Source: Kangiellaceae bacterium (GTDB taxonomy: Bacteria; Pseudomonadota; Gammaproteobacteria; Enterobacterales; Kangiellaceae). Taken from it: a stretch of DNA of 64,000 bases. This document shows, piece by piece, positions 34,824-44,458 of this stretch. Where the stretch lies: positions 22,659-86,658 of the forward strand of contig JABXIQ010000023.1 of the NCBI GenBank assembly GCA_013373015.1, written 5' to 3'. Each line of letters starts with the position of its first letter. Within the stretch, counting starts at the first letter, position 1. The notes beneath the pieces were generated by a model. The model saw only the letters and a list, made by a program, of their open reading frames with translations, was not told the DNA's origin and ran no database searches. A program made the translations under genes and the position numbers.

Positions 34824-36398
34824 ATGTATTGCCAGCTTGATGCTATTGTAACCTCGAGCGTTAGACACTTTGCTGACAAAATTGCCCTGGACGACAATAA
34901 GCAGCAATTAACTTATGCTCAACTTGAGCAGTCGGTAACTCATCTATCAAGCGCCTTCATTGAGCTTGGACTTGAAGCTGGCAGCCGCATTGGGATCTAT
35001 TTGCCAAAGCAGGTAGAAGCCGTTATTGCGACTTTTGCCGCCAGTCGTGCAGGTTTGGTGTTTGTTCCAATCAACCCACTATTAAAACCCGCACAAGTAT
35101 CTTACATTGCCCAAAACTGCAATATTCAGTTATTGATCACCAGTAGCCAACGAGCCAAATCACTCGATGAAGTGTTTTCTGATTGTGCAGATTTAGAGCA
35201 CTTATTATTGGTTGACGCCAAACCATTCACAGGAAATATCCATATTTATCAATGGGATAGCTTTATTCAAGCTGCGAACACCATTCAATCACGTCAAGCC
35301 ATTGATCAAGATCTGGCAGCAATTTTATATACCTCTGGTTCTACTGGTCAGCCAAAAGGCGTTTGCTTGTCACATCGCAACTTGATCGCTGGGGCGCAAA
35401 GCGTCAGCCATTACTTGAATAATGATGAGCACGACAAAATTCTCGCAGTTTTACCGTTAAGCTTTGACTATGGCTTTAGCCAAGTAACCACAGGGTTATT
35501 GACTGGAGCAACGGTGGTATTGATGGAATATTTATTGCCGCGCGATGTTATTCGGCAAGTTGAAAAGCACCAAATCACTGGACTGGCCGCAGTTCCACCA
35601 TTATGGGTGCAACTGGCGCAATTAGAATGGCCAGAAAGCTGTAAACAAACATTGCGCTACATTACTAACAGCGGTGGCGCTATGCCGAAAGCGACTTTAG
35701 CAGCATTACGCGCAGAATTACCCAATACCAAACCCTATTTGATGTATGGCCTAACAGAAGCCTTCCGCTCGACCTTCCTTGAGCCTGAACAAGTAGATAT
35801 TCGTCCAGACTCTATTGGCAAAGCCATCCCTAACGCGCAAATTCTAGTGCTGCGTGATGATGGCTCTGAGTGTGACGCTGATGAAGCTGGGGAACTGGTA
35901 CATCGCGGAGTCCACGTAAGCCTCGGTTACTGGAATGCTCCTGACAAAACCGCCATTCGTTTTAAGCCCATTGCAGGACGTGATGACTACTTGCCTGAAT
36001 TGGCCGTTTGGTCTGGTGACACCGTTAAACGCGATAATGAGGGATATTTGTATTTTATCGGTCGCAAAGACGATATGATAAAATGTTCAGGCTATCGTAT
36101 CAGCCCTAGTGAGCTTGAAGACAGCCTATATTTATTGGACGGTGTAGCAGAGGTTGCGGCCATTGGTGTCAGTGATGAACAACTCGGCCAAGCGGTGATG
36201 TTGATTATTAAGCGCGACAATGGCAAAAGCACTTCGCTCGATGAGCAAATGATAAAAAAATATTGCCAGCAGAACTTGCCTAATTTTATGCAACCAAAAT
36301 ACATTGAGTTTATTGAGCAACTACCGCGCAACCCCAATGGCAAAGTTGATCGTAAACAATTAATGCAACGCTTCGGCGAAAAGCCTAGAAAGAAATAG
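34824..36398 (+). CDS. AMP-forming acyl-CoA ligase, exosortase-A-associated type
   Basis: Adenylating enzyme of 525 residues. The P-loop-like AMP motif LYTSGSTGQPKGV is at about 170, LMYGLTEAFRSTF at about 310, YFIGRKDDMIKCSGYRIS at about 410, and the C-terminal Lys in NPNGKVDRKQL. Together with the decarboxylase that follows, it resembles the ligase/decarboxylase pair found in exosortase-A (EpsH) polysaccharide clusters. I prefer ATG 34824; a TTG at 34779 would add 15 residues. No exosortase, PEP-CTERM protein or acyl carrier protein is in the window. General family certain, subtype less so. Confidence 0.82.
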   Translation: MYCQLDAIVTSSVRHFADKIALDDNKQQLTYAQLEQSVTHLSSAFIELGLEAGSRIGIYLPKQVEAVIATFAASRAGLVFVPINPLLKPAQVSYIAQNCNIQLLITSSQRAKSLDEVFSDCADLEHLLLVDAKPFTGNIHIYQWDSFIQAANTIQSRQAIDQDLAAILYTSGSTGQPKGVCLSHRNLIAGAQSVSHYLNNDEHDKILAVLPLSFDYGFSQVTTGLLTGATVVLMEYLLPRDVIRQVEKHQITGLAAVPPLWVQLAQLEWPESCKQTLRYITNSGGAMPKATLAALRAELPNTKPYLMYGLTEAFRSTFLEPEQVDIRPDSIGKAIPNAQILVLRDDGSECDADEAGELVHRGVHVSLGYWNAPDKTAIRFKPIAGRDDYLPELAVWSGDTVKRDNEGYLYFIGRKDDMIKCSGYRISPSELEDSLYLLDGVAEVAAIGVSDEQLGQAVMLIIKRDNGKSTSLDEQMIKKYCQQNLPNFMQPKYIEFIEQLPRNPNGKVDRKQLMQRFGEKPRKK

Positions 36399-36407
36399 GA
36401 GTTGACC

Positions 36408-37634
36408 GTGAGCCAAAAAGCACATGCCGCTATGACCCAGTTTTCCATCAAAGATGGCGAACTGGCGATTGCTAATAAAACTGTTTCTGAGCTAGTACAA
36501 ATCGCAGGTCAAACTCCTTGTTATATTTATGACCGAAACGTTATTGCTCACAATATTGAACAGTTGCGTGAACATTTTCCACGAGTCAGTTTACACTACG
36601 CAATTAAAGCCAATCCCTATCAACCGTTAGTATCATTTGTTGCCAATTTAGTTGATGGCTTAGACGTAGCATCTGGTAAAGAATTGCGCACTGCTCTAGC
36701 CACCTCTATTTCTGCAGATGATATTAGTTTTGCAGGGCCAGGAAAATCAAGCACAGAACTATTGATGGCAATTGCTAGTGGCGTGACCATTAACGTTGAA
36801 TCGAAAACTGAATTAGAACGCATCATCACCTTAGCGCAAGCCAATAATACATCGGCTAATGTAGCACTACGCTTAAACCCTGATTTTGAATTAAAATCAT
36901 CAGGAATGAAAATGGGTGGTGGCTCGCAGCAATTTGGCATTGATATTGAGCAACTTGATCCAATTTTTGAATTGCTCAAAGCTGATGGCGTGAGTTTCAA
37001 AGGATTACATATTTTCACAGGATCACAAAACTTAAATCCGCAATCTTTGATTAGTGCGCACGATAATATTTTTGCACTGGTACAAAGATTACAGCAGCAA
37101 TATAGTTTTGTGTTAGAACACTTAAATATTGGCGGCGGTTTCGGTATTCCTTATTTTGCCGGCGAGCAAGTTCTCGACCTAGAGCCTATCGCAGAAAACT
37201 TAAATAGTTTGTTCGATCAATATAAAGAGCTTGTTCAAGACTGCGAAGTAATTCTTGAACTTGGGCGCTATATTGTTGGCAATTCAGGGATTTATGTTAG
37301 CCAAATAACTGATAAAAAAGTCTCGCGTGGTCAAACGTATTTGATCACTAATGGCGGTTTACATCATCATTTAGCCGCCTCAGGTAATTTTGGTCAGGTA
37401 ATCCGTAAAAATTATCCTGTTGATGTTGCCAATAAAATGATCAGTAACGACAAAGAAATTGTCAATGTTGTTGGACCCTTATGTACTCCCTTAGATATTT
37501 TAGCTAGCAAAATGGAGCTGCCCGTTGCTGATATTGGCGACTATATCGTAGTGTATCAATCTGGTGCTTATGGATTTACGGCCAGCCCAAGAGATTTTTT
37601 AAGCCATGCTCACCCTGTTGAGCTGATGCTTTAA
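36408..37634 (+). CDS. PLP-dependent decarboxylase, exosortase-A-associated type
   Basis: Fold-type III (alanine racemase/ornithine decarboxylase-like) enzyme of 408 residues. PLP Lys is in HYAIKANPYQPL; GDGV-like glycine motif appears as LNIGGGFGIPYF; LELGRYIVGN and the C-terminal GPLCTPLDIL (active-site Cys) with YQSGAYGFTASP follow. Related to diaminopimelate decarboxylase but of the group paired with an acyl-CoA ligase in exosortase-A loci. Start GTG 36408 has AGGAG 6 nt before it. It begins 9 bp after the ligase stop, so the two are cotranscribed. Confidence 0.82.
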   Translation: MSQKAHAAMTQFSIKDGELAIANKTVSELVQIAGQTPCYIYDRNVIAHNIEQLREHFPRVSLHYAIKANPYQPLVSFVANLVDGLDVASGKELRTALATSISADDISFAGPGKSSTELLMAIASGVTINVESKTELERIITLAQANNTSANVALRLNPDFELKSSGMKMGGGSQQFGIDIEQLDPIFELLKADGVSFKGLHIFTGSQNLNPQSLISAHDNIFALVQRLQQQYSFVLEHLNIGGGFGIPYFAGEQVLDLEPIAENLNSLFDQYKELVQDCEVILELGRYIVGNSGIYVSQITDKKVSRGQTYLITNGGLHHHLAASGNFGQVIRKNYPVDVANKMISNDKEIVNVVGPLCTPLDILASKMELPVADIGDYIVVYQSGAYGFTASPRDFLSHAHPVELML

Positions 37635-37658
37635 CATTATTTAAGATAGAGAAACTTC

Positions 37659-40181
37659 ATGTCATTTTCTTCTTCATTAAAAAATATTTCCATTGTCTTA
37701 TTGCGCTTGCCCTTAAAGCTTTTGGTTCGCGAACTAAGAGCACCTTCTGATCCTAAAAATGAATTGGCTTTAGACAAAGATGACCACATTATTTATGTGC
37801 TTAGAACAAAATCTATGTCATCCATTGAGTTGCTACGGCGACAGGCCTCTTTAATAGATTTGCCGATTGCTAAACCCACAGATTATAAGCTGGCTATTCC
37901 TGAATCGGGTAGCTGTCTGTTCATCAACAATCGCCCAATGATTTTTAGTAGCAATCGTACTTTATCTTCACACAAAGAGGCACTTACTAAATTAATTCAA
38001 GCACAAAAGACCAATCCTGAAAAAAATTATAAGTTAGTACCTGTTTCTATTTTTTGGGGTCGCAATCCGGGTAAAGAAAAATCTTTTCTTCGCTACTTTA
38101 TGTCTAATATTGAAGAATCTGGTCGGCTAGGAAAATTATTTATAATCTTATTACTCGGCCGTCAATGTTTCATACAATATGGTCAGCCCATTGAGCTCTC
38201 TTCTGATGAAATTAACCTTGATAATCCTGCAGAAAAAACTGCACAAAAATTAAGTCGAGTTTTGCGTGTTCACTTCAATCGTCAGTGGGTTGCTACTATG
38301 GGGCCTCGAACTGAAAACCGTCGCGATCTAATTGATGGAATTGTTGCATCTGACTTAGTACAAGATGCTGTTGCTAGAGAGTCTGCAAAAAAAGGCAAGT
38401 CAAAACAGCAAATTGAGCAATTAGCTGGAAAATATGTGAAAGAAATTGCAGCAAACTATAGCCCAAGAACCATTCGCTTTTTATCAACAAACTTAACCCG
38501 TTTGTGGAATAAAATTTACGCAGGTATCGAAGTCAATAATATTAAACAAGTTCGTCAATTAGCCAAAGATTACGAGCTAGTTTATGTGCCATGTCATCGT
38601 AGCCACACCGACTATTTATTGTTGTCCTATCAGCTATATCATGAAGGGCTAGTACCACCGCACATAGCTGCTGGCATTAATCTCAATTTTTGGCCAGTAG
38701 GCTCAATTTTACGCCGTGGTGGTGCTTTTTTCTTGCGCCGAACCTTTAGTGGCAACAAACTCTATACTGCGGTTTTTAATGAATATCTTTACCGTTTATT
38801 TAACAAAGGGGTGCCCGTCGAATATTTCCAAGAAGGTGGTCGCAGTCGCACTGGTCGTTTATTAACTCCTAAAACAGGTATGTTGGCAATGACCGTGCAA
38901 AGTATGTTGCGCGGTGTTCGTCGTCCCATTATGTTCATTCCTGTATATATTGGCTATGAGCGTATGTTTGAGGGCAAAAGTTATGTGGGTGAGTTGCGCG
39001 GCAAAGCCAAAAAGCAAGAATCTTTTGGTCAGCTATTAGGCGTGCGCAAAGCCTTAAAGCGCTTTTATGGCAAAGTTTATTTGAATTTTGGTGAGCCTTT
39101 AGATCTTCAACAATATCTCACCCAACAAGGACATGACTTAGAGGCAGCATCGGCCAATCCTTATGACCGCCCTGACTGGTTGCCGAATACTGTCACAGAA
39201 CTTGGTGACGAAATTAACCGTCGTATTAATTCTGCGGTAAGTGTTAATTCCGTTTGCTTAGTAAGCTTGGCGCTACTTGCTACACCACGCCAAGCCATGG
39301 ATAAATCTGAACTGGTCGCTCAACTTGATTCACTGCTCGCTTTTGCTAAAGCAGCACCTTACAGCAAGCATATTAACATTTGCCATGAAGACGGCTCACA
39401 GTTACTGGATACTGCATTGAAATTAGGGATGGTCCAAGAAATATCAGATCCTGCCGGAGACGTGATTTCTATTGAAGGTGATGAAGCAGTTTTATCTACC
39501 TATTATAGCAATAATATTCTTCATGTTTTTGCTTTGGCTTCACTTGTTGCAGCAATATTCCAACGCCATGATGATGTTTCAAGACAAGACATTATGGATT
39601 TTGTTAAGAAAGTCTATCCGTTTCTACATCAAGAACTCTATATTCGTTGGGAGCTTGGTGACATTGAAACTCGTGTTGATAAACTATTAGATACCATGCA
39701 AGAGCAAGGATTGTTACTCAAACAAGATAATGAATATTTGGCACCCGATACTGAAGATCCAAAATGGTCACGCTTGATGTTATTAGCCCAAGCGGTACAA
39801 CCTGCTTTGCAGCGTTATGCGATAAGTTTAACCATGCTTGATAGCTTGCAAGATGATCAAGTTATACATCGCGCAGATCTGGAGCAAGAGAGTCAAAAGC
39901 TAGCTCAAAGGATTGCTGCTTTATATGGCATCAATGCACCTGAGTTTTTTGATAAACATTTATTCCGTAATCAAGTTAAAGTGCTCAAGCAACAGGGTTG
40001 GGTTATTCATAAAGAAGGACAAGGGATCAGAGCCGCAGAACACTGCCATGATTTGTATGCTGCTATTCTTAATTTACTCAGCATCCCAGTTCAGCAAGGT
40101 TTGCAGCAAGCATCTCGGAGCTTGCGACTTGCGCAACGAAACTCAAGCAAAGTGGTAGTGAGCGACGATTCCAAAGAATAA
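37659..40181 (+). CDS. plsB: Glycerol-3-phosphate 1-O-acyltransferase
   Basis: Membrane-associated enzyme making lysophosphatidate, first step of phospholipid synthesis; 840 residues. Acyltransferase blocks are clear: CHRSHTDYLLLSY (catalytic H-x4-D), GGAFFLRRTF, YFQEGGRSRTGRLL and PIMFIPVYIGYER. Its 3' end overlaps the convergent ubiA gene by 39 bp. It is 24 nt after the decarboxylase gene, so it may share the same transcript. Confidence 0.96.
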   Translation: MSFSSSLKNISIVLLRLPLKLLVRELRAPSDPKNELALDKDDHIIYVLRTKSMSSIELLRRQASLIDLPIAKPTDYKLAIPESGSCLFINNRPMIFSSNRTLSSHKEALTKLIQAQKTNPEKNYKLVPVSIFWGRNPGKEKSFLRYFMSNIEESGRLGKLFIILLLGRQCFIQYGQPIELSSDEINLDNPAEKTAQKLSRVLRVHFNRQWVATMGPRTENRRDLIDGIVASDLVQDAVARESAKKGKSKQQIEQLAGKYVKEIAANYSPRTIRFLSTNLTRLWNKIYAGIEVNNIKQVRQLAKDYELVYVPCHRSHTDYLLLSYQLYHEGLVPPHIAAGINLNFWPVGSILRRGGAFFLRRTFSGNKLYTAVFNEYLYRLFNKGVPVEYFQEGGRSRTGRLLTPKTGMLAMTVQSMLRGVRRPIMFIPVYIGYERMFEGKSYVGELRGKAKKQESFGQLLGVRKALKRFYGKVYLNFGEPLDLQQYLTQQGHDLEAASANPYDRPDWLPNTVTELGDEINRRINSAVSVNSVCLVSLALLATPRQAMDKSELVAQLDSLLAFAKAAPYSKHINICHEDGSQLLDTALKLGMVQEISDPAGDVISIEGDEAVLSTYYSNNILHVFALASLVAAIFQRHDDVSRQDIMDFVKKVYPFLHQELYIRWELGDIETRVDKLLDTMQEQGLLLKQDNEYLAPDTEDPKWSRLMLLAQAVQPALQRYAISLTMLDSLQDDQVIHRADLEQESQKLAQRIAALYGINAPEFFDKHLFRNQVKVLKQQGWVIHKEGQGIRAAEHCHDLYAAILNLLSIPVQQGLQQASRSLRLAQRNSSKVVVSDDSKE

Positions 40182-41021
40182 CACCATTCCGACATAATTA
40201 TTATTTAAGAAAGCATTAAATAGCTGCTGACGCTCTCTTCGTCGGCAGCGCCATAATTGGCCAATCACCAACAACACCGCGAATACCCAGCCGATATAAT
40301 AATAAGCGCCAAATTCTAGCTGTTGCCCCAATAAATACATTCCTATTAAGAATAAGCCTTGGATCGTTGCCACCATGAGCAAATCCATTTCACCAAATAA
40401 AATAGCGGTAGATTTTAACCCTAAGCGCATATCATCATCTCGATCTACCATGCCATATAAGGTGTCATAAGCTAAAACCCATAACAAAGTAGCGGTGTAA
40501 ACCACCCAAACAATTAAAGGTATTTGATTCTGAATCGCAGCAAAAGCCATTGGGATTGACCATGCAAAAGCAGCACCTAAGATTACCTGTGGAAAATAAG
40601 TGTAACGCTTCATAAAGGGGTAAGTTGCCGCCAGTATAACCGCTACAATACTTAAACTGATAGTAAACCAATTAAGCGTCATCACTAGAGCAAACGCTAT
40701 CGCGATGAGCAAAAAAAACAAGGTCAAAGCTTCGCTTGAACTAATAAAGTTTTGTGCCAGCGGGCGATTGCGTGTGCGCTGTACATGGGCATCAAAATCC
40801 CGATCTGCATAATCATTAATGATGCAACCAGCCGAGCGCATTAAAAATACCCCCAAACAAAAGACTATTAAAATCCATGTTGGTGGAATACCTTCAGCGG
40901 CAATCCATAACGCCCACAAAGTTGGCCATAACAACAACAAGGTTCCGATAGGTTTATCCAATCGCATTAAACTCGCATAATGCCGCCAACTTTCACGATC
41001 AAACTTTAGTCGTATCCCCAT
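40143..41021 (-). CDS. ubiA: 4-Hydroxybenzoate polyprenyltransferase
   Basis: Integral membrane prenyltransferase of ubiquinone synthesis, about 292 residues with 8-9 helices. The two Asp-rich prenyl-diphosphate motifs are NDYADRDFDAHVQRT and DTLYGMVDRDDDM. Start taken at ATG 41021; an in-frame TTG is at 41027. Downstream of ubiC in the same direction, 29 bp away. Overlaps the end of plsB. Confidence 0.96.
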   Translation of the reverse strand: MGIRLKFDRESWRHYASLMRLDKPIGTLLLLWPTLWALWIAAEGIPPTWILIVFCLGVFLMRSAGCIINDYADRDFDAHVQRTRNRPLAQNFISSSEALTLFFLLIAIAFALVMTLNWFTISLSIVAVILAATYPFMKRYTYFPQVILGAAFAWSIPMAFAAIQNQIPLIVWVVYTATLLWVLAYDTLYGMVDRDDDMRLGLKSTAILFGEMDLLMVATIQGLFLIGMYLLGQQLEFGAYYYIGWVFAVLLVIGQLWRCRRRERQQLFNAFLNNNYVGMVLFFGIVAHYHFA

Positions 41022-41050
41022 AATCAACTCTAATCTTTATCTCTATTATT

Positions 41051-41584
41051 TTAATAAAGCGGCGAGTCTGGTAAAAACACTTCGCACACCAGCATTGCTA
41101 TCTGTTTATTTTCGTTATTTGCCCACAATGAACGTCGTGCCCACAATCGGTCTTGCTCAGCTACAAAAGATTGCGCCCTTTGATATAACCAATCTTTTTT
41201 TTCTAATTGTTTCACTTGCAAAAACTGTCTTCGCAAATGGCTACCTGAAAATAATATGCTACCTAACGGTTTATCACCAAGCGAGTCAATGAGATGACTT
41301 GCTGAATCTGGCATAATAGTCCGAGCAAAGATCCACGGCTGCTTTGGCCCATGTAAAATAACTTCTCGTATCCGCGCCTCAGTACCCTGATCAAGATTTA
41401 ATAAAGCCTCTTCTTCTGTCTCTGCAGCTTGGCTATTTTCTTGCAACACCTGTAATTTTACTTGCTTAACATGGCGCGCCAACTTTTCGGTTAAAGAACC
41501 AAATTCAGCTAACCACTCTGCAATATGGTAAGGTAGTTGTTGCAAAGCTTGATCGTCAGCGCTACGCCAATGGGTAAAGTCCAT
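41051..41584 (-). CDS. ubiC: Chorismate lyase
   Basis: Produces 4-hydroxybenzoate and pyruvate from chorismate, 177 residues. Family features: LTEKLARHV, the Arg-rich REVILHGPKQPWIFARTIMP, and GDKPLGSILF. It feeds UbiA, encoded immediately downstream. Start taken at ATG 41584. Confidence 0.93.
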   Translation of the reverse strand: MDFTHWRSADDQALQQLPYHIAEWLAEFGSLTEKLARHVKQVKLQVLQENSQAAETEEEALLNLDQGTEARIREVILHGPKQPWIFARTIMPDSASHLIDSLGDKPLGSILFSGSHLRRQFLQVKQLEKKDWLYQRAQSFVAEQDRLWARRSLWANNENKQIAMLVCEVFLPDSPLY

Positions 41585-41719
41585 CACAGTCAAATTTGTG
41601 TTAACTCAGTTAAATTTACACTATTGTACTGGATTTGATTTGCAAACCCCAGCCTAGCATGGCCTAATATCAACAAGTGTGCCAATCCGTAATCGTCAAT
41701 AATAGCAAGAGGAAAGGAT

Positions 41720-41953
41720 ATGTCGTTAGTGGTTGTTGAAACCTATACCAATACCATGCAAGCCCATATCGCCAAAGGCTTATTAGAATCACATGGTATC
41801 AATGCTGTCTTGATGCACGAGCAGTTCCATTCAACCTATGCTTTTGCTTTAGGTGAAATTCCCTTGATGGTTGATGATGAAAATTGTCTGCGTGCCAAAG
41901 AAATACTAAGCAGCGAGTTAATTGATGAAGGGCAAGATAGTTTCTCAGCCTAA
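41720..41953 (+). CDS. DUF2007 family protein
   Basis: 77 residues. Pattern of the 'putative prokaryotic signal-transducing protein' family (DUF2007): ANTMQAHIAKGLLESHGI-like core TNTMQAHIAKGLLES, then GEIPLMVDDENCLRAKEIL. It is structurally like the PII fold; function unknown. AGAGGAAAGG provides a good ribosome site. Convergent with glpE, 10 bp apart. Confidence 0.82.
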   Translation: MSLVVVETYTNTMQAHIAKGLLESHGINAVLMHEQFHSTYAFALGEIPLMVDDENCLRAKEILSSELIDEGQDSFSA

Positions 41954-41963
41954 CCCTTATCTT

Positions 41964-42275
41964 TTAAGATTTTTCTACCAGATTGTTAAGCTTCCAAACT
42001 TCAAACCCGCCATCCATGCTATACACCTCTTTAAAACCTTGCGCAGAAAAATACTGTGCTGCGGGTTGACTACTATGCCCATGATAACAAACCACAATTA
42101 AAGGCAGTTCTTTATCACTGTTTTCAACAAATTCCGCAGCATTTTGGTTATTAATATTTTGAGCTTGTGGCATATGCCCCGATGCAAATGCCATAGGATC
42201 ACGAATATCGGCAATCGTGACATCACTTTGGGCCAATAAATTTTTGGTCTGCTCTACACTAATTCTAGTAAACAT
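41964..42275 (-). CDS. glpE: Thiosulfate sulfurtransferase GlpE
   Basis: Single-domain rhodanese of 103 residues, cytoplasmic. Active-site loop VVCYHGHSSQ holds the sulfur-carrying Cys (about 65) and is characteristic of GlpE; IADIRDPMAFASGHMPQA and YSMDGGFEVWK are the flanking motifs. It is 6 bp after the rhomboid protease gene, as glpE-glpG in E. coli. Confidence 0.93.
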   Translation of the reverse strand: MFTRISVEQTKNLLAQSDVTIADIRDPMAFASGHMPQAQNINNQNAAEFVENSDKELPLIVVCYHGHSSQPAAQYFSAQGFKEVYSMDGGFEVWKLNNLVEKS

Positions 42276-42281
42276 AGATGA

Positions 42282-42899
42282 TTATAACGCCTTGATTTTT
42301 GCAGTAATAAAGCCAATAACGCCACCTACAATCAAACCAAATAGATGAGCCGCGTTAGCAATATTTCCTAAAATTCCTGTAAAACCTAACACCAGCCAGA
42401 TCAGCATAAATTTCATAATGCCATCATGAATTCTCACAGGGAAGAAAGGATCAAATTTACGTCGCATAAACAAAAAACCTAGTAAACCATAAACTACTCC
42501 TGACATACCGCCAAAAGTGTGGAAGGTACCGATAATACCTTGCATCATATAATCACTAAAATATTGCCCTACATTAGACAAAACCCCAACAATCAACACT
42601 ATTACTAATAAATACCAAGGCCCTTTGGCCTTTTCTAATGAACCACCCAAGTCCCACAACCACATCATGTTAAACAATAGATGGATCGGCAAACCTGCAA
42701 TCATAAAATGTAAAAAAATTGGGGTAATTAAACGATGCAGTTGCCCTTGTTTGATCAACTCCCAATCAAAAGCAAAGTAATAAGTACTGGGGTTTTTGCC
42801 AAAAAAGGTATAAATAGAAACGGCTGTACTAATAATGACCAATACTTTGGTCATCCAGCCTGCACGCGCCAAAAAATCTTTAACCACTGTATTAGCCAT
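42282..42899 (-). CDS. Rhomboid-family intramembrane serine protease
   Basis: 205 residues with six membrane helices. The catalytic Ser is in GGMSGVVYGLLGF (GxSG) and the His in NAAHLFGLIVGG. Compared with E. coli GlpG it lacks the N-terminal cytoplasmic domain and has a different L1 loop. It is linked to glpE as in enterics. Substrate unknown. Confidence 0.9.
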   Translation of the reverse strand: MANTVVKDFLARAGWMTKVLVIISTAVSIYTFFGKNPSTYYFAFDWELIKQGQLHRLITPIFLHFMIAGLPIHLLFNMMWLWDLGGSLEKAKGPWYLLVIVLIVGVLSNVGQYFSDYMMQGIIGTFHTFGGMSGVVYGLLGFLFMRRKFDPFFPVRIHDGIMKFMLIWLVLGFTGILGNIANAAHLFGLIVGGVIGFITAKIKAL

Positions 42900-42902
42900 C
42901 TT

Positions 42903-43385
42903 CTAATCCTTATGAGCTTTATTTGTGTTGAAAGTTCTTATCATTCCAATGTGCGGAATACCGTCTTCTAAATAGCTTCCACCAATTATTTCAAAACCAA
43001 AGTCTTGATAAAATTTTTCTAGATATTGCTGCGCACTGATTTTTATATTTTTCTTAAAGTGCTGATCAGAATAAGCCAAAGCCGAAGCAACTAATTGCCT
43101 ACCCAAGCCCTGACTCCTCGCGCCTTGCGCAGTACACACCCTACCAAACGAAGCCATACCTTGGTAAACCTCAAGCGTTTCAAACAACCGCAAATAACCC
43201 ACTAATTGGCCATCTTGATAAGCCAAAAGATGCAACGCCTGTTGATCTAGAGCATCTAAATCTTGATAAGGACAGTTTTGTTCAACTGAAAAAACAGCAA
43301 GGCGTAGCTGAATAACATCATAAAGCTCCTGCTTTGATAACTCCTGCCAACTACGCCAAAACATCTCTATACCCACATCTGTCAC
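42903..43385 (-). CDS. GNAT acetyltransferase, ElaA family
   Basis: 160 residues. ElaA hallmarks are LRLAVFSVEQNCPYQDLD and the acetyl-CoA loop GRVCTAQGARSQGLGRQLV, then QYLEKFYQDFGFE. Substrate unknown. Starts either at GTG 43385, right after the tdh stop with GGGA before it, or at ATG 43364, which matches enteric ElaA length. Confidence 0.9.
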   Translation of the reverse strand: MTDVGIEMFWRSWQELSKQELYDVIQLRLAVFSVEQNCPYQDLDALDQQALHLLAYQDGQLVGYLRLFETLEVYQGMASFGRVCTAQGARSQGLGRQLVASALAYSDQHFKKNIKISAQQYLEKFYQDFGFEIIGGSYLEDGIPHIGMIRTFNTNKAHKD

Positions 43386-43386
43386 A

Positions 43387-44412
43387 TTATTCCCAACTTA
43401 AAACCACTTTACCCGATTGGCCACTTGCCATGGTTTCAAAGCCTTGTTCAAAATCATTAATGCCAAAACGATGAGTTATGATTGGCGATATATCCAAACC
43501 AGATTGCAACATGGCGATCATTTTGTACCAAGTTTCGTACATTTCTCGTCCATAAATTCCTTTCAGAATCAAACCTTTAAAAATAATTTGATTCCAATCA
43601 ATCGCCATATCGCTGGATGGAATACCAAGCATGGCAATTTTGCCACCATGATTCATGGTTTTTAACATCGACTGAAAAGCAACTGGAACGCCGGACATTT
43701 CCAAGCCCACATCAAAGCCTTCAGTCATGCCGATTTCAGCCATCACATCTTCAAGCTTTTCTTTAGTGACATTCACGGTACGTGTCGCGCCCATTTTCTT
43801 TGCTAAATCAAGACGATAGTCATTAATGTCGGTAATGACCACATGACGTGCACCAACATGCCTAGCAATCGCTGCGGCCATAATCCCAATTGGACCCGCT
43901 CCAGTAATTAAGACATCTTCACCGACTAAATCAAAGGATAAGGCGGTATGCGCAGCGTTGCCGAATGGATCTAAGATGGATGCCAATTCGTCAGAAATGT
44001 CATCAGGGATTTTGTATGCATTTTCTGCTGGAATAACTAAGTACTCACCAAATGCACCAGGGCGATCAACACCAACACCGGTGGTATTGCGGCACAAGTG
44101 ACGACGGCCTGCGCGACAATTACGGCAGAACCCGCAAGTAATATGTCCTTCACCAGAAACGCGATCGCCGATTTTAAAACTAGTAACCTCTTGACCAACC
44201 TCTTCAATCACGCCGACATATTCGTGGCCAACGGTCATCGGGACAGGGATAGTATTTTGCGCCCATTCATCCCAATGATAAATATGCATATCGGTGCCGC
44301 AAATCGCGGTTTTTTTAATTTTTATAAGTACATCATTATGACCCAAAGCAGGTTTGGGCTGATCTACCATCCAAATGCCTTTTTCTGCTTTAGCCTTGCT
44401 TAACGTTTTCAT
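43387..44412 (-). CDS. tdh: L-threonine 3-dehydrogenase
   Basis: Zn- and NAD-dependent oxidation of threonine to 2-amino-3-ketobutyrate, 341 residues. Catalytic zinc Cys in [18 protein letters not shown], structural zinc cysteines in [15 protein letters not shown], Rossmann GAGPIG. Forms the kbl-tdh operon with the upstream gene. Confidence 0.97.
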   Translation of the reverse strand: MKTLSKAKAEKGIWMVDQPKPALGHNDVLIKIKKTAICGTDMHIYHWDEWAQNTIPVPMTVGHEYVGVIEEVGQEVTSFKIGDRVSGEGHITCGFCRNCRAGRRHLCRNTTGVGVDRPGAFGEYLVIPAENAYKIPDDISDELASILDPFGNAAHTALSFDLVGEDVLITGAGPIGIMAAAIARHVGARHVVITDINDYRLDLAKKMGATRTVNVTKEKLEDVMAEIGMTEGFDVGLEMSGVPVAFQSMLKTMNHGGKIAMLGIPSSDMAIDWNQIIFKGLILKGIYGREMYETWYKMIAMLQSGLDISPIITHRFGINDFEQGFETMASGQSGKVVLSWE

Positions 44413-44458
44413 GAGTCAATTCCTCAAACTTATTATGCTTTTAAGTAGCTTATGCTTG

